Below, in pieces: positions 29,125 to 39,894 of a stretch of 64,000 nucleotides of DNA. Numbering within the stretch: position 1 is the first letter of the stretch; every line of letters begins with the position of its first letter. The notes under the pieces are model-generated. The model was not told the DNA's origin and made no database searches. It worked only from the letters and a program-made list of their open reading frames with translations. Position numbers and translations under genes: made by a program. The stretch is taken from the NCBI GenBank assembly GCA_017435385.1, contig JAFSFB010000022.1, positions 62,001-126,000 on the forward strand, in the 5' to 3' direction. Origin of the DNA: Clostridia bacterium (lineage in GTDB: Bacteria; Bacillota; Clostridia; Oscillospirales; Acutalibacteraceae).

Positions 29125-30957
29125 ATGTCTAAAAAGAATACAAATACCAAAGAAAAAAAGGCTGATTATCAGCCTGACAACGAAAAAAATCAGAATCAGA
29201 AAAAAGCTCAGGCAAAGGGCTTTCAGTATAAAAAGAATGCCAAGCATTCCTTCAAGCAGAGAAACGGTTCTGCAAAGAAATACAGAAAGCCTGTAAACGA
29301 AACACCCGTTCGCATAGCTTTTCTCGGCGGTCTGAACGAGGTCGGCAAGAACATGACACTTTATGAATATAAAGATGAAATGTTCCTTGTTGACTGCGGA
29401 CTTGCATTCCCCGATCCCGATATGCTTGGCGTTGACCTTGTTATTCCCGATTTTTCGTATGTAGAGAAGAATGCGGATAAGATCAAGGGCATTATCATTA
29501 CTCACGGTCACGAGGATCATATCGGCGGTCTTGCTTATCTTCTCAAAACGGTCAATGTTCCCGTTTACGGCACAAAGCTTACCATCGGTCTTATTCAGGG
29601 TAAGCTCAAGGAGCACGGCATTCTCAGCAGTGCGAAGCTCAACGAGGTTGCACCCGGAGATGTTGTTAATTTTAATGAGTTCAGCGTTGAGATGATCCAT
29701 GTGAACCATTCTATTCCTGATGCGATCGCTCTTGCGATCAAGTGCGGTGCGGGAACAATCATCCAGACGGGTGACTTCAAGATCGACAGCACACCGATCG
29801 ACGGCGGCATGATCGACCTTTCGAGATTTGCTCAGCTCGGCGACGAGGGAGTTCTTGCTCTTCTTTCCGATTCGACAAATGCCGAAAGACCCGGATATAC
29901 CGAAAGTGAGCGTAAGGTCGGCGAATCGTTCGATGTTCTTTTCAGAAAGGCAGGCAAGAGCCGAATTATCGTTGCGACCTTCGCATCGAATATCCACAGA
30001 GTCCAGCAGATAATCAATGTTGCGGCTTCTCTCGGAAGAAAAGTTGCGATCATGGGCAGGAGTCTTGAGAATGTTGTCAATATCAGCGCTCAGCTCGGTT
30101 ATCTCAACATTCCCGATAATGTTCTTATCAATGCCGATCTGATTAATAAATATCCTGCTGACAGCCTTGTCATCATAACAACGGGCAGTCAGGGTGAACC
30201 GATGTCGGCTCTTTCGAGAATGGCTTTCTCAGACCACAGAAAGGTCGAGATCTGCCCCAACGACTATGTCATTATTTCCGCAACTCCCATTCCCGGAAAT
30301 GAAAAGACCGTCGGCAGAGTTGTCAATGAGCTTCTCAAGCTCGGTGCCGAGGTCATTTACGAAAAGATGTACGATGTCCATGTTTCGGGACACGCATGTC
30401 AGGAAGAGCTCAAGCTCATCATGGGACTTGTCAAGCCCCGTTATTTCATTCCCGTTCACGGTGAACAGAAGCATCTGCGTAAGCATGCCATGCTTGCCGA
30501 GGGAATGGGAATCCCCACGGAGAATATCTTCATAGCCGATAACGGTTATGTTGCCGAAATGACAAGCAGCTCGATCAAGAGTGCCGCTCCCGTACCTGCA
30601 GGCAGGATCTTTGTTGACGGCTACGGCGTGGGAGATGTCGGAAGCGTTGTTCTTCGTGACAGGAAGCATCTCGGTCAGGACGGTATTATCGTTGTAACCG
30701 CATCGCTTGATTATGAAACGGGTCAGCTTATCGCAGGTCCCGAGGTCGTTTCCAGAGGCTTTGTCTATGTTAAGGAAGCCGAGGAGCTTATAGAACAAGC
30801 AAGAAAGATAGCCGAAAAATCTCTCGAAAACTGTTATTACAGCAATATCAGCGATATCAACGCTATCAAGGGCAAGCTCAGGGATGCCGTTTCGCATTTT
30901 GTTTATGAGCAGACCAAGCGCAGCCCGATGATTCTTCCGATAATTATGGAGGTATAA
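29125..30957 (+). CDS. rnjA: Ribonuclease J
   Basis: A metallo-beta-lactamase/beta-CASP nuclease with 5'-3' exonuclease and endonuclease activity in mRNA decay and rRNA maturation. It has 610 residues. The metal site is THGHEDHIGGL, with further ligands in HSIPDA and QTGDFKID; the beta-CASP part contains TGSQGEPMSAL and HVSGHA. The first 55 residues are a Lys/Gln/Asn-rich, low-complexity extension beyond the usual start at TPVRIAFLGGLNEVGKNM, which may bind RNA. It leads a seven-gene run with gdpP 0 bases downstream. Confidence 0.93.
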   Translation: MSKKNTNTKEKKADYQPDNEKNQNQKKAQAKGFQYKKNAKHSFKQRNGSAKKYRKPVNETPVRIAFLGGLNEVGKNMTLYEYKDEMFLVDCGLAFPDPDMLGVDLVIPDFSYVEKNADKIKGIIITHGHEDHIGGLAYLLKTVNVPVYGTKLTIGLIQGKLKEHGILSSAKLNEVAPGDVVNFNEFSVEMIHVNHSIPDAIALAIKCGAGTIIQTGDFKIDSTPIDGGMIDLSRFAQLGDEGVLALLSDSTNAERPGYTESERKVGESFDVLFRKAGKSRIIVATFASNIHRVQQIINVAASLGRKVAIMGRSLENVVNISAQLGYLNIPDNVLINADLINKYPADSLVIITTGSQGEPMSALSRMAFSDHRKVEICPNDYVIISATPIPGNEKTVGRVVNELLKLGAEVIYEKMYDVHVSGHACQEELKLIMGLVKPRYFIPVHGEQKHLRKHAMLAEGMGIPTENIFIADNGYVAEMTSSSIKSAAPVPAGRIFVDGYGVGDVGSVVLRDRKHLGQDGIIVVTASLDYETGQLIAGPEVVSRGFVYVKEAEELIEQARKIAEKSLENCYYSNISDINAIKGKLRDAVSHFVYEQTKRSPMILPIIMEV

Positions 30958-32925
30958 ATGAAACTCAAAGGTTTTTGGTATGATAAGCTCGTCATATGCC
31001 TTCTTGCCGTTTTTGTTGCGGCGTTTATCGGCATAACGGCTTTTATTGAACCGAAAATTGCTCTGTGTGAGCTTGCGGCGGCGTTTATAATTTTTGCCGT
31101 TGCGGTTTACAGGATATATTCAGCCCGATTCCGATATAAAAAGTTTATGGAAAGCGTTTCCGAAAAGCTTGATTTTTCTCAGGCGGATGTTCTTTCTTCT
31201 TATCCGTTTCCCGTTGCGGTGATCGATCCGCAGGGCTACATAGGCTGGTGCAACGGATATTTCATCAATCAGATATCGGGCGGCGAGCTTTCGGCGGGAA
31301 CTCCCGTTGAAAACTATACAAACGGCAAATCCTTCGTGGATATCAATACCGAAAAGGAATTTATCGTTCAGATAAAAGAGCGTTTTTATTCTGTTTATTC
31401 GTGCTCGTATGAACTGAACGGCGAAAGCTTCAGCGTTCTTTACTATCTTGATATCACAACGCTTCGCAGACATGAGCTCGAGCTTTTCAACAGCCGTCCC
31501 TATGCTCTTGTTATCGAGCTTGATAATATGGGCTTTTCCCGTTCCGAATTAAGGGACAGCGAGAGAGCCGAAATCATAAGCCGCATTGAGGCGGAGCTTG
31601 AAAAATGGGCGGAATCCCATAACAGCGTTCTGAAAAAGGTCGGCGGAGAAAGATATCTGATTTTCACCGAAAAGAAAAACTTTCTGAAGATGTATGAAGA
31701 TAAGTTTGCGATTCTTGAAACGGTGCGCAATCTGACCGTCAATGAGCGTAATGTCGGCGCAACTTTGTCGATAGGCGTTTCCTCGGGCTCGGATATCAGA
31801 GAATGTGAATCGGAAGCGAGAAAGGCTCTTGACCTTGCTCTCGGCAGAGGCGGAGATCAGGTTGTTATCAAGCATAAGGATAATTTTGACTTCTTCGGCG
31901 GAGTTTCAAAAAGTGCGGAGAAAAAATCAAGGGTTGCCAGCAGACGCACGGGAATCCGTCTTTCGGAGCTGATAAAGTCAAGCAGCAATGTTCTTGTCAT
32001 GGGGCATGCTTATTCCGACCTTGATGCCGTGGGTGCGGCGGTCGGTATAGCGAGTGCCGCAAGGTCGCTGAATGTTCCCGTTCATATCGTTACCGACAGA
32101 AAAAAGACTCTCGCTCTTCCTCTTGTCGAGATGCTTGAGAAAGAAGGCTATGACGATCTTTTTATCGGAGAGGATGCCGCAAACGAGATTCTCGGCGACG
32201 ATACGTTTGTTATTGTTGTCGATACTCATATTCTTTCGTTTTTTGAGTTTCCCGCAATCTATGAAAGGGCTTCAAAAAAAGCGATAATCGACCATCACAG
32301 ACGCTCGGTTTCCGAAATCAGCGATATCAGCGTTTTTTCGCATGATCCCGGCGCATCGTCTGCGAGCGAAATGGTGACCGAGATCCTTCAGTATATGGGC
32401 AAAGAGGTTGATATTCCAAAGCCCGTAGCTGAGGCTCTTCTCTCGGGCATAATGCTCGATACGAAGAATTTTGTTCTTCGTGCAGGAGTCAGAACCTTTG
32501 AGGCGGCGGCGTTCCTCCGCCGTAAAGGAGCGGACACCGTTGCGGTCAAAAAGCTCTTTTCAACTTCGATTGATGTCAACCGGCTCCGCAACAAGGTGAT
32601 TTACAATGCGGAGAGCTATAAAAACTGTGCGGTATCTGCGGCGGACTTTTCTTCGCCCGATATCAGGATCATAACCTCGCAGGCAGCCGATGAGCTTCTT
32701 AATGTTGCCGATATCAAGGCATCATTTGTCATGTTCGAGAGTAACGGAGGCGTCAGCATTTCGGCAAGAAGCCTCGGCGAGATCAATGTTCAGCTTATTA
32801 TGGAATCTCTCGGCGGAGGCGGTCATCAGACTATGGCAGCGTGCCAGCTCAAGGGATATGATATCCCTTCTGCAAAGTCTGCGCTTTACTCCGCAATCGA
32901 CGATTTCTTTGTTAAAAATTCATAA
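30958..32925 (+). CDS. gdpP: GdpP-type c-di-AMP phosphodiesterase
   Basis: A 655-residue membrane protein that hydrolyses cyclic di-AMP. Two hydrophobic segments at residues 10-50 are followed by a PAS-like region, a degenerate GGDEF region around residues 175-310 (KKVGGERYLIF, LSIGVSSG) and a DHH/DHHA1 module. The phosphodiesterase motifs are MGHAYSDLDAVGAA, VDTH, IIDHHRRS and ESLGGGGHQTMAA. The first motif has HAYSD where HKxPD is common. It abuts RNase J and precedes rplI, a conserved Firmicute order. Confidence 0.94.
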   Translation: MKLKGFWYDKLVICLLAVFVAAFIGITAFIEPKIALCELAAAFIIFAVAVYRIYSARFRYKKFMESVSEKLDFSQADVLSSYPFPVAVIDPQGYIGWCNGYFINQISGGELSAGTPVENYTNGKSFVDINTEKEFIVQIKERFYSVYSCSYELNGESFSVLYYLDITTLRRHELELFNSRPYALVIELDNMGFSRSELRDSERAEIISRIEAELEKWAESHNSVLKKVGGERYLIFTEKKNFLKMYEDKFAILETVRNLTVNERNVGATLSIGVSSGSDIRECESEARKALDLALGRGGDQVVIKHKDNFDFFGGVSKSAEKKSRVASRRTGIRLSELIKSSSNVLVMGHAYSDLDAVGAAVGIASAARSLNVPVHIVTDRKKTLALPLVEMLEKEGYDDLFIGEDAANEILGDDTFVIVVDTHILSFFEFPAIYERASKKAIIDHHRRSVSEISDISVFSHDPGASSASEMVTEILQYMGKEVDIPKPVAEALLSGIMLDTKNFVLRAGVRTFEAAAFLRRKGADTVAVKKLFSTSIDVNRLRNKVIYNAESYKNCAVSAADFSSPDIRIITSQAADELLNVADIKASFVMFESNGGVSISARSLGEINVQLIMESLGGGGHQTMAACQLKGYDIPSAKSALYSAIDDFFVKNS

Positions 32926-32937
32926 GGAGATATAAAC

Positions 32938-33378
32938 ATGAAAGTTGTATTAATTCAGGATGTAAAAGGTTTGGGCAAAAAGGGCGAGCTTGTCAACACT
33001 TCTGACGGCTACGCAAGAAATTTCCTCTTCCCCAGAAAGCTTGCCATGGAAGCCAATTCTCAGGCGATGAGTGAGCTCAAGAACAGAGAGGCATCCGAAA
33101 AGCACCGTATCGACACCGAAATTGCCGCAGCAAAGGCAAACGCCGCAAAGATCGAAGGCAAAACCGTCAAGCTTTCCGCAAAGGCAGGAGCAAACGGCAA
33201 GCTCTTCGGCTCGATCACTTCAAAGGATGTTGCCGAAGCAATTTCCAAGGAATACGGTCTGAGCCTTGACAAGCGCAAGGTTGTTGTTGAAGATATCAAG
33301 GCATTCGGAACATATCCCGTTGAGGTCAAGCTCTATAACGGAATCAATGCTTCCATGTATGTCAGAGTAGGCGAATAA
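32938..33378 (+). CDS. rplI: 50S ribosomal protein L9
   Basis: A 146-residue ribosomal protein. The N-terminal [17 protein letters not shown] and [13 protein letters not shown] are the L9 signature. A long connecting helix and a C-terminal domain with [15 protein letters not shown] follow. It sits between gdpP and dnaB, the usual neighbours in Firmicutes. The strong site AAGGAG precedes the ATG. Confidence 0.97.
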   Translation: MKVVLIQDVKGLGKKGELVNTSDGYARNFLFPRKLAMEANSQAMSELKNREASEKHRIDTEIAAAKANAAKIEGKTVKLSAKAGANGKLFGSITSKDVAEAISKEYGLSLDKRKVVVEDIKAFGTYPVEVKLYNGINASMYVRVGE

Positions 33379-33399
33379 TTATCCGAACGGAGAATCAGA

Positions 33400-34779
33400 A
33401 TGGCAGAAAACAGCATTCTTTCATTTGACAATATCAGCATGCCTTTCAGCCTTGAAGCGGAGCAGGCTGTTCTCGGAAGCATTCTTGTTGATTCGGCGTG
33501 CCTTTCGCAGGCGGCAGTTTACATAAACCCCGAATCCTTCTATCTTCCTCAGCATCAGGCGATTTTCTCGGCGATGCTTCTTGCTGACAGCACAGGCTCG
33601 AAGATCGACCCTCTTATCATTCTTCAGCAGCTCGTTTCGCAGGGAGTCTATGACAGCGCATCGGGCAAGAACTATCTTTTTGAGCTTGCTCAGATGGTTC
33701 CGTCGACTGCGAATGTTGAGATGTATGCGAAGATAGTCAGAGAAAAGTTTTATATCCGAACTCTTATCAATATTTCGAGCGAAACGATCGAAATGGCGGT
33801 TGCTCAGGAGGAAACGGCAGACACTCTGCTTGATAACGCCGAGCAGAAAATTTATAATATCCGTCAGGGCAAGACCTCAAACGCACCATCAAAGCTCCGA
33901 GATATCATCGTCAACGATGTTTATGACCGTCTTCAGAAGCTGACGGGTGAGGATAAGGATTTATATAAGGGCTTCACAACGGGCTTTGCAGACCTTGATA
34001 AGATTCTTACGGGTCTTAACCGCTCCGACCTCATTCTTATCGGTGCCCGTCCTGCGATGGGTAAAACAAGCTTTGCGCTCAACCTTGCAAGAAATGTTGC
34101 CGCTGTCGGCAAGAGAAAGGTTCTTTTCTTCTCTCTTGAAATGACCAAGGAACAGCTTGCCATGCGTGTTCTCGGCACAGAGGCAAGAGTTTCGAGCATG
34201 AAGATGAGAAACGGTCAGATCTCCGGCGAGGAATGGGTGAAGCTCGGAAACGCAACGAGCGCACTCAATGACTGTGAGCTCTATTTTGACGACACCTCTA
34301 CGATCACCGTTCCCGAAATGAAGGCAAAGATCAGACGCCTCGGCGGAGTGGAATGCGTCATCATTGACTATCTCGGTCTTATCAAGGGAAGCACCCGAAG
34401 CGAAAACCGTGTTCAGGAGGTCAGTGAGATCACGAGAGGACTCAAGATGATGGCTAAGGACCTCAACATCCCCATTGTCTGCTGTGCACAGCTTTCGAGA
34501 GGTACAGAAGGCAGAGGAAAATCGCATAAGCCTCAGCTTGCCGACCTTCGTGAATCCGGTTCTATCGAGCAGGATGCAGATATCGTTATGATGCTTTACC
34601 GTCCCGATTATTATAAAGGTGAAAAACAGGACGAGGATGTATCCGAGCAGCAGGCGAACATAAATACCGTTGAGGTTATTGTTGCCAAGAACAGACACGG
34701 CGAAACCGGTACTGTCGAATTTGCATGGGACGGCGAGCATACTCTGTTCCTTGCTCTTGAGAAGAATTACGATGATTGA
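33400..34779 (+). CDS. dnaB: Replicative DNA helicase DnaB
   Basis: The hexameric 5'-3' helicase at the replication fork (called DnaC in Bacillus). It has 459 residues. The N-terminal domain begins with LEAEQAVLGSILVD; the RecA-like ATPase has Walker A GARPAMGKTSFAL and Walker B CVIIDYLGLI, and DL4-type LADLRESGSIEQDAD. The stop overlaps tilS by 8 bases. Confidence 0.97.
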   Translation: MAENSILSFDNISMPFSLEAEQAVLGSILVDSACLSQAAVYINPESFYLPQHQAIFSAMLLADSTGSKIDPLIILQQLVSQGVYDSASGKNYLFELAQMVPSTANVEMYAKIVREKFYIRTLINISSETIEMAVAQEETADTLLDNAEQKIYNIRQGKTSNAPSKLRDIIVNDVYDRLQKLTGEDKDLYKGFTTGFADLDKILTGLNRSDLILIGARPAMGKTSFALNLARNVAAVGKRKVLFFSLEMTKEQLAMRVLGTEARVSSMKMRNGQISGEEWVKLGNATSALNDCELYFDDTSTITVPEMKAKIRRLGGVECVIIDYLGLIKGSTRSENRVQEVSEITRGLKMMAKDLNIPIVCCAQLSRGTEGRGKSHKPQLADLRESGSIEQDADIVMMLYRPDYYKGEKQDEDVSEQQANINTVEVIVAKNRHGETGTVEFAWDGEHTLFLALEKNYDD

Positions 34780-36112
34780 TAAAGTAATTTCAACGATCAG
34801 AAAATATAATATGTTAAACAGCGGCGATGTCGTTTATGCCGCCGTTTCAGGCGGAAGCGACTCGATGGCAATGCTTCACATTCTGAACCGTATCAGAAAT
34901 GACTTCCGTTTTGAACTCAGAGCGGTTCATGTCAATCACGGAATCAGAGGCGGAGATGCGGATTCCGACGAGCTCTTTGTTGAAGATTACTGCAAAAGCA
35001 TCGGTGTTCCGATTTCCGTTCTGAGAGCGGATGTTGTCGGCGAAGCCGAAAGGCTCGGACTCGGTCTTGAAGAAACGGGAAGAAAGATCCGATATGAATA
35101 TTTTTCTTCTCTCGGGAACGGTTCTCTTATTGCGACGGCGCATAATCTGACTGACCGTGCCGAAACCTTCCTTTTTAATTTTGCGAGGGGAAGCACTCTC
35201 AGAGGACTCGGCTCGATTCCTCCCGTCAGAGAAAATTTCATCAGACCGCTGATCGACTGTTCAAAGGATGAAATTGAAGAGTATTGCAGGAGCAATAAAA
35301 TTCCGTTTGTGACTGACTCGACAAATTCCGATGTCACTTATTCGAGAAACAGAATCAGGCACAATGTTCTCACCGAGCTGAGAAAGATCAATCCGTCTTT
35401 TGAGGCTTCGGCTCTGAGATGCATTGAAGCTCTCAGAGAGGACGAGGCTTTTCTTTCCGAATCGGCGGAGAGACTCGTTTGCGACTGTGCTTGCGAAAAA
35501 TCATACAGAGCCGATGTTCTTATGTCTGCACCGCTTCCGCTGAGAAAGCGTGCGGTTATAAAAATTATTGAAAAGGCTTTCGGCGTAACTCCCGAAAACA
35601 AAGCTGTCGATGAAATCTGCCGTATCCTTGAATGCGGCGGAAGCAGACAGATCAATTCGGGAATTGTTGTTCGGGTCAGGGGAGGCTTTCTTGAATTTCC
35701 CGAAGAAACAATGCCCCGAAACGGCGTGCATGATCTGACGGAAGGGGTTATTCATGCAGGCAACGCCGAAATAACCGTTTCATTCATTAACATTGACGAA
35801 ACAAATTCTTTACAGAATATTTCAAATAAATACTCAATCTGTTGTTTTGATTATGATAAAATAATCGGAAAAGCGGTTTTCAGAAGCCGTGCGGCAGGGG
35901 ATAAGATAACCCTGAAAAAACGCCGGTGTACCAAAACTCTGAAAAAGCTTTTTAATGAGCTTTCCGTTGCTCCCGAAATTAGGGATTCGGTTATTGTTCT
36001 TGCGGATGATGAGGGAGTTGTTTTTGCCGAGGGAATCGGTGTTGATGCCCGTTGCGAAATCGGTCCGCAAACCCGCAGAGCGGTGAAAATCGAAATCAGC
36101 AGAAGATCTTGA
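34772..36112 (+). CDS. tilS: tRNA(Ile)-lysidine synthase
   Basis: Converts C34 of the CAU-anticodon isoleucine tRNA to lysidine. It has 446 residues. The PP-loop is [25 protein letters not shown] and [14 protein letters not shown] match the catalytic domain. The C-terminal domain ends with [18 protein letters not shown] and an adjacent hydrophobic block. I chose the ATG at 34772, inside the dnaB end; a longer in-frame stretch lies within dnaB and is a shadow. TilS-hpt-ftsH is a conserved order. Confidence 0.94.
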   Translation: MIDKVISTIRKYNMLNSGDVVYAAVSGGSDSMAMLHILNRIRNDFRFELRAVHVNHGIRGGDADSDELFVEDYCKSIGVPISVLRADVVGEAERLGLGLEETGRKIRYEYFSSLGNGSLIATAHNLTDRAETFLFNFARGSTLRGLGSIPPVRENFIRPLIDCSKDEIEEYCRSNKIPFVTDSTNSDVTYSRNRIRHNVLTELRKINPSFEASALRCIEALREDEAFLSESAERLVCDCACEKSYRADVLMSAPLPLRKRAVIKIIEKAFGVTPENKAVDEICRILECGGSRQINSGIVVRVRGGFLEFPEETMPRNGVHDLTEGVIHAGNAEITVSFINIDETNSLQNISNKYSICCFDYDKIIGKAVFRSRAAGDKITLKKRRCTKTLKKLFNELSVAPEIRDSVIVLADDEGVVFAEGIGVDARCEIGPQTRRAVKIEISRRS

Positions 36113-36125
36113 AAGGATTTTGAAA

Positions 36126-36668
36126 ATGCTCAGGGATATTGAAAAAGTATATTACAGCGAGGAAACTCTCAGAGAGATCGTCAGAAAGCTCGGAAAGCAG
36201 ATAAGTGAGGATTATAAGGACAAAAATCTTCTTCTTGTCAGCGTTCTCAAAGGCTCTGTCATTTTTATGGCTGACCTTATGAGAGAGATCACCGTGCCTT
36301 GTGAGATCGATTTTATGTGCGTTTCGAGCTATCAGAGCGGCACGACCTCTTCGGGTGCCGTCAAGATCGTCAAGGATCTTGACATCAATCTTGAGGGCAA
36401 GGATGTTCTTATCGTCGAGGATATTCTCGACTCGGGCAGAACTCTCAGCTATCTCAAATCGGTTCTTCTGACAAGAAATCCGAAAAGCTTCAGGATCTGC
36501 ACTCTTCTCGATAAACCCGAAAGAAGAGTTGTTCCCGATCTTGTTGCTGATTATTCGGGTGCGGAAGTCCCCGACGAATTTGTTGTCGGTTACGGTCTTG
36601 ATTATGATGAAAAATACAGAAATCTTCCTTATATCGGCATTTTGAAAAGAGAAGTATATTCCGACTGA
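36126..36668 (+). CDS. hpt: Hypoxanthine phosphoribosyltransferase
   Basis: A 180-residue purine salvage enzyme that makes IMP or GMP from the base and PRPP. The PRPP-binding loop is [17 protein letters not shown], and [14 protein letters not shown] and MCVSSYQSG are typical. The ATG at 36126 has AAAGGA 8 bases upstream; an in-frame TTG two codons earlier is less likely. It lies between tilS and ftsH. Confidence 0.94.
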   Translation: MLRDIEKVYYSEETLREIVRKLGKQISEDYKDKNLLLVSVLKGSVIFMADLMREITVPCEIDFMCVSSYQSGTTSSGAVKIVKDLDINLEGKDVLIVEDILDSGRTLSYLKSVLLTRNPKSFRICTLLDKPERRVVPDLVADYSGAEVPDEFVVGYGLDYDEKYRNLPYIGILKREVYSD

Positions 36669-36700
36669 AGGGGAAAGATAAAGTAAGGAGTGGTTGCAGT

Positions 36701-38614
36701 TTGAATACAAAAAACAATAAGTCGGGGAAGGATATGAAAAAGAAGCTTCTGACGCTTCTTCCTTATATTCTTATTCCCGTTATGATCATCTCGGGCATAA
36801 CGCTTTATGCAGGCACGCAGAAGAAGGAAAAGCTTGAATATTATCAGGTTGTTTCTCTTTTTGATGAGTTCAAGGTTACCGAATACAGCCTCAATCTCAG
36901 CAGCGGTGCTCTGACATATAAGGTGAAGGACGATCCTCAGGTTAAAACCTACACCGTGCCCAATGTCAATCTTTTCATCGAAGATGTTCATGAGGACATT
37001 ATGGAATATAACCGTCAGCATAAGGATTCGATGATAAAGGCAAAATATGTCAGCGGTTCTTCGGGAAAGTGGATCGCCAATATCTTCCCGTCGCTTCTGC
37101 TTTTGCTTGCTATGGGTGCATTCACATTTGTTATGTTCAAGCGCATGAGTCAGACCATGAACAACGAAAACAACAGAACGATGAGCTTCGGTAAGGCAAG
37201 GGTCAAGCAGGCTAAGGATGAAAAGAGAAAAACAACCTTTGCCGATGTTGCCGGTGCGGACGAAGAAAAGGAAGAGCTGACCGAGATCGTTGAGTTCCTC
37301 AAGGATACATCGAAGTTTGATGCTCTCGGTGCAAGAATCCCCAAGGGTGTTCTTCTTGTAGGCCCTCCCGGTACGGGTAAAACTCTTCTCGCAAGAGCTG
37401 TTGCAGGCGAAGCAAACGCACCCTTCTTCTCGATCTCAGGCTCCGATTTTGTTGAAATGTATGTCGGTGTCGGTGCATCAAGAGTCCGTGATCTTTTCGA
37501 TCAGGCAAAGAAAAACTCTCCCTCGATCATTTTTATCGATGAGATCGATGCAGTCGGCCGTCACAGAGGTGCAGGCATGGGCGGCGGACACGATGAAAGA
37601 GAGCAGACTCTCAACCAGCTTCTTGTTGAAATGGACGGCTTCGGTGCAAATGAAGGCGTTATTGTTATCGCTGCCACAAACCGTCCCGATATTCTTGACC
37701 CCGCTCTTCTCAGACCGGGCAGATTTGACCGCCAGATAACCGTCAATTATCCCGATACCAAGGGCAGAGAGGAAATTCTTAAGGTTCACGCAAAGGGTAA
37801 GCCCATCGGTCCCGATGTTGACCTCAAGAGCGTTGCTCACGCAACCGTCGGCTATACGGGCGCTGACCTTGAAAATCTTCTCAACGAAGCTGCTCTTCTT
37901 GCTGCGAGAAGAAGCAAGAAGGCTATCACAATGGAAGAAATTGACGAAGCCGCACTCAAGGTTGAGGTCGGTACTGAAAAGAAATCCAACAGAATGAATG
38001 AAAAAGCGAAGAAGCTGACTGCTTATCATGAGGCAGGTCACGCCGTTTCAAGCTTTTATCTTGAAAACAAGGATCCCGTTCATCAGATTTCTATTATTCC
38101 CAGAGGTCTTGCAGGCGGTTATACTCTCTACAGACCGACCGAGGATAAGACCTACACAACGAAGAATGACATGCTCGATAAGCTTGTCAGCCTTCTCGGC
38201 GGCCGTGTTGCCGAAGCTCTTGTTCTCGGCGATATTTCAACGGGTGCATCGAACGATATTCAGAGAGCAACCGAGATCGCCAGAAACATGATAACGAAGT
38301 ACGGCATGAGCGAAAAGCTCGGTCCCATCGCTTTCACGAGCGAGGATAACGAAGTTTTCCTGGGAAAAAATTATTCTCAGGTCAGAAATTATTCTGAGAG
38401 CGTTGCCGCTGAGATCGATGCCGAGGTTGAGAGGATCATCACCGATGCTTATAAGAGAACCGAATCGATCCTCACCGAGCATATGGATAAGCTTCATCTT
38501 ATCGCAAAAGAGCTTTTCCTCAACGAAAAGATGAGCGGCGAAGATTTTATAAAGCTTATGGAAGGCTTTGCGGATACAGCCGAAACATCAGACGATACCG
38601 CATCCGAAGAATAA
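36701..38614 (+). CDS. ftsH: ATP-dependent zinc metalloprotease FtsH
   Basis: A membrane-bound AAA+ protease that degrades misassembled membrane proteins and selected regulators. It has about 637 residues. Two membrane segments ([18 protein letters not shown] and [19 protein letters not shown]) flank an extracytoplasmic domain. The ATPase has Walker A GPPGTGKT, Walker [12 protein letters not shown] and the second region of homology [19 protein letters not shown]. The protease site is AYHEAGHAV. The start is TTG at 36701, with AAGGAG 10 bases upstream; an ATG at 36734 is an alternative. It is the last gene of the unit. Confidence 0.95.
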   Translation: MNTKNNKSGKDMKKKLLTLLPYILIPVMIISGITLYAGTQKKEKLEYYQVVSLFDEFKVTEYSLNLSSGALTYKVKDDPQVKTYTVPNVNLFIEDVHEDIMEYNRQHKDSMIKAKYVSGSSGKWIANIFPSLLLLLAMGAFTFVMFKRMSQTMNNENNRTMSFGKARVKQAKDEKRKTTFADVAGADEEKEELTEIVEFLKDTSKFDALGARIPKGVLLVGPPGTGKTLLARAVAGEANAPFFSISGSDFVEMYVGVGASRVRDLFDQAKKNSPSIIFIDEIDAVGRHRGAGMGGGHDEREQTLNQLLVEMDGFGANEGVIVIAATNRPDILDPALLRPGRFDRQITVNYPDTKGREEILKVHAKGKPIGPDVDLKSVAHATVGYTGADLENLLNEAALLAARRSKKAITMEEIDEAALKVEVGTEKKSNRMNEKAKKLTAYHEAGHAVSSFYLENKDPVHQISIIPRGLAGGYTLYRPTEDKTYTTKNDMLDKLVSLLGGRVAEALVLGDISTGASNDIQRATEIARNMITKYGMSEKLGPIAFTSEDNEVFLGKNYSQVRNYSESVAAEIDAEVERIITDAYKRTESILTEHMDKLHLIAKELFLNEKMSGEDFIKLMEGFADTAETSDDTASEE

Positions 38615-38634
38615 TTATATAATGTAATTATAAA

Positions 38635-38667
38635 GCACCGATGTTCGTAATGAGCATCGGTGCTTTT
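38635..38667 (+). terminator. Terminator of the RNase J-ftsH operon
   Basis: GCACCGATG and CATCGGTGC form a 9-base stem with an 11-base loop, followed by TTTT, 20 bases after the ftsH stop. Confidence 0.85.
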
Positions 38668-38676
38668 GCTGAAATC

Positions 38677-38706
38677 AAAAGGGGATGTGCCGAGCGGTAC
38701 ATCCCC
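38677..38706 (-). terminator. Terminator of the aconitase-dehydrogenase operon
   Basis: On the minus strand GGGGATGT and ACATCCCC form an 8-base stem followed by TTTT, 10 bases past the dehydrogenase stop. Confidence 0.75.
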
Positions 38707-38715
38707 GAATGTTTT

Positions 38716-39882
38716 TTATTTAAGATTTGAGAGAGTTTCCATGACATAGTTGCCGAACTCTTCGCAGGTTGCGCCGTCGGCTCTGCCGGTGATATGAAGC
38801 TTTTTTTCTTCATACATGCAGATGTCAAGGGCTCTTTCGAGCTTGTCAGCCTCAGCCTGCTTGCCGATATGAGAAAGAAGCATAACTGCCGCTCTGAGCA
38901 TTGAGCAGGGATCTGCATACTGACCTCTGCCTTCTCTCATCATTCTGGGAGCCGAGCCGTGGATAGCTTCAAACATGGCGTATTTCTTGCCGATGTTTGC
39001 GCTTCCCGCAGTACCTACGCCGCCCTGGAATTCAGCAGCCTCGTCGGTAATGATATCGCCGTAAAGGTTGGGAAGAACGAAAACCTTGAAATCGGTTCTT
39101 CTTTTCTTATCGATGAGCTTTGCGGTTGTGATATCGATATACCATTCGTCGGTCGTGATCTCGGGATATTCCTTGCCGACTTCTTTGCAGAGGTTGAGGA
39201 ACTTTCCGTCGGTTGTCTTGATAACATTGGCCTTCTGGATGATAGAAACTCTGTTCTTGCCGTTTCTTCTTGCGTAGTCATAAGCAAGCCTTGCGATTCT
39301 CTGAGTGCCCTCGGTCGTTGTGACAACGAAGTCCATGGCAAGGTCATCTGTAACATTGATGCCCTTTGAGCCGACGGCATATGCGCCTTCCGTATTCTCT
39401 CTGAAGAAAGTCCAGTCAATTCCTTCCTCGGGAACTTTAACGGGACGGAGGTTGCAGAAGAGATCGAGAGCCTTTCTCATAGCAACATTTGCGCTTTCGA
39501 TATTCGGCCAGGGATCGCCTGCCTGAGGAGTTGTTGTGGGACCTTTAAGGATAACGGGGCATTTCTTGAGCTCTTCAAGAACATCATCGGGAATTGCCTT
39601 GTTGACGGCAACTCTGTTTTCGATCGTCAGACCGTCGATAGTCCTGAATTCAATCTTGCCTGCGTCAACATCGTCTTTGAGAAGGAAAGCGAGAACTCTT
39701 GCGGCTTCGTTTGTGATGATGGGACCTATGCCGTCGCCGCCGCAAACGCCGATCGTGAGCTTTTCGAGATTAGCGAAATCAACGAAATCGCCCTGCTTTT
39801 TTATTTCTTCGCTTCTTGCATCCTGCTCTCTGATAAGAGCTTCAAACTTTGCAAGAGCTTCCTGAATCTGAATTTCAGTCAT
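38716..39882 (-). CDS. Isocitrate/isopropylmalate-family dehydrogenase, probably isocitrate dehydrogenase
   Basis: A 388-residue beta-decarboxylating dehydrogenase. After about 40 residues of charged helix comes GVCGGDGIGPII, then FFRENTEGAYAVGSKG (substrate loop), RIARLAYDYARRNGK, and NLYGDIITDEAAEFQGGVG with the metal-binding Asp residues. Following aconitase by 12 bases, it most likely oxidises isocitrate to 2-oxoglutarate; the nucleotide-binding region HGSAPRMM has no obvious NADP signature, which favours NAD. Isopropylmalate cannot be fully excluded, but no leu genes are present. Confidence 0.85.
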   Translation of the reverse strand: MTEIQIQEALAKFEALIREQDARSEEIKKQGDFVDFANLEKLTIGVCGGDGIGPIITNEAARVLAFLLKDDVDAGKIEFRTIDGLTIENRVAVNKAIPDDVLEELKKCPVILKGPTTTPQAGDPWPNIESANVAMRKALDLFCNLRPVKVPEEGIDWTFFRENTEGAYAVGSKGINVTDDLAMDFVVTTTEGTQRIARLAYDYARRNGKNRVSIIQKANVIKTTDGKFLNLCKEVGKEYPEITTDEWYIDITTAKLIDKKRRTDFKVFVLPNLYGDIITDEAAEFQGGVGTAGSANIGKKYAMFEAIHGSAPRMMREGRGQYADPCSMLRAAVMLLSHIGKQAEADKLERALDICMYEEKKLHITGRADGATCEEFGNYVMETLSNLK

Positions 39883-39894
39883 TTTTATCTCTCC

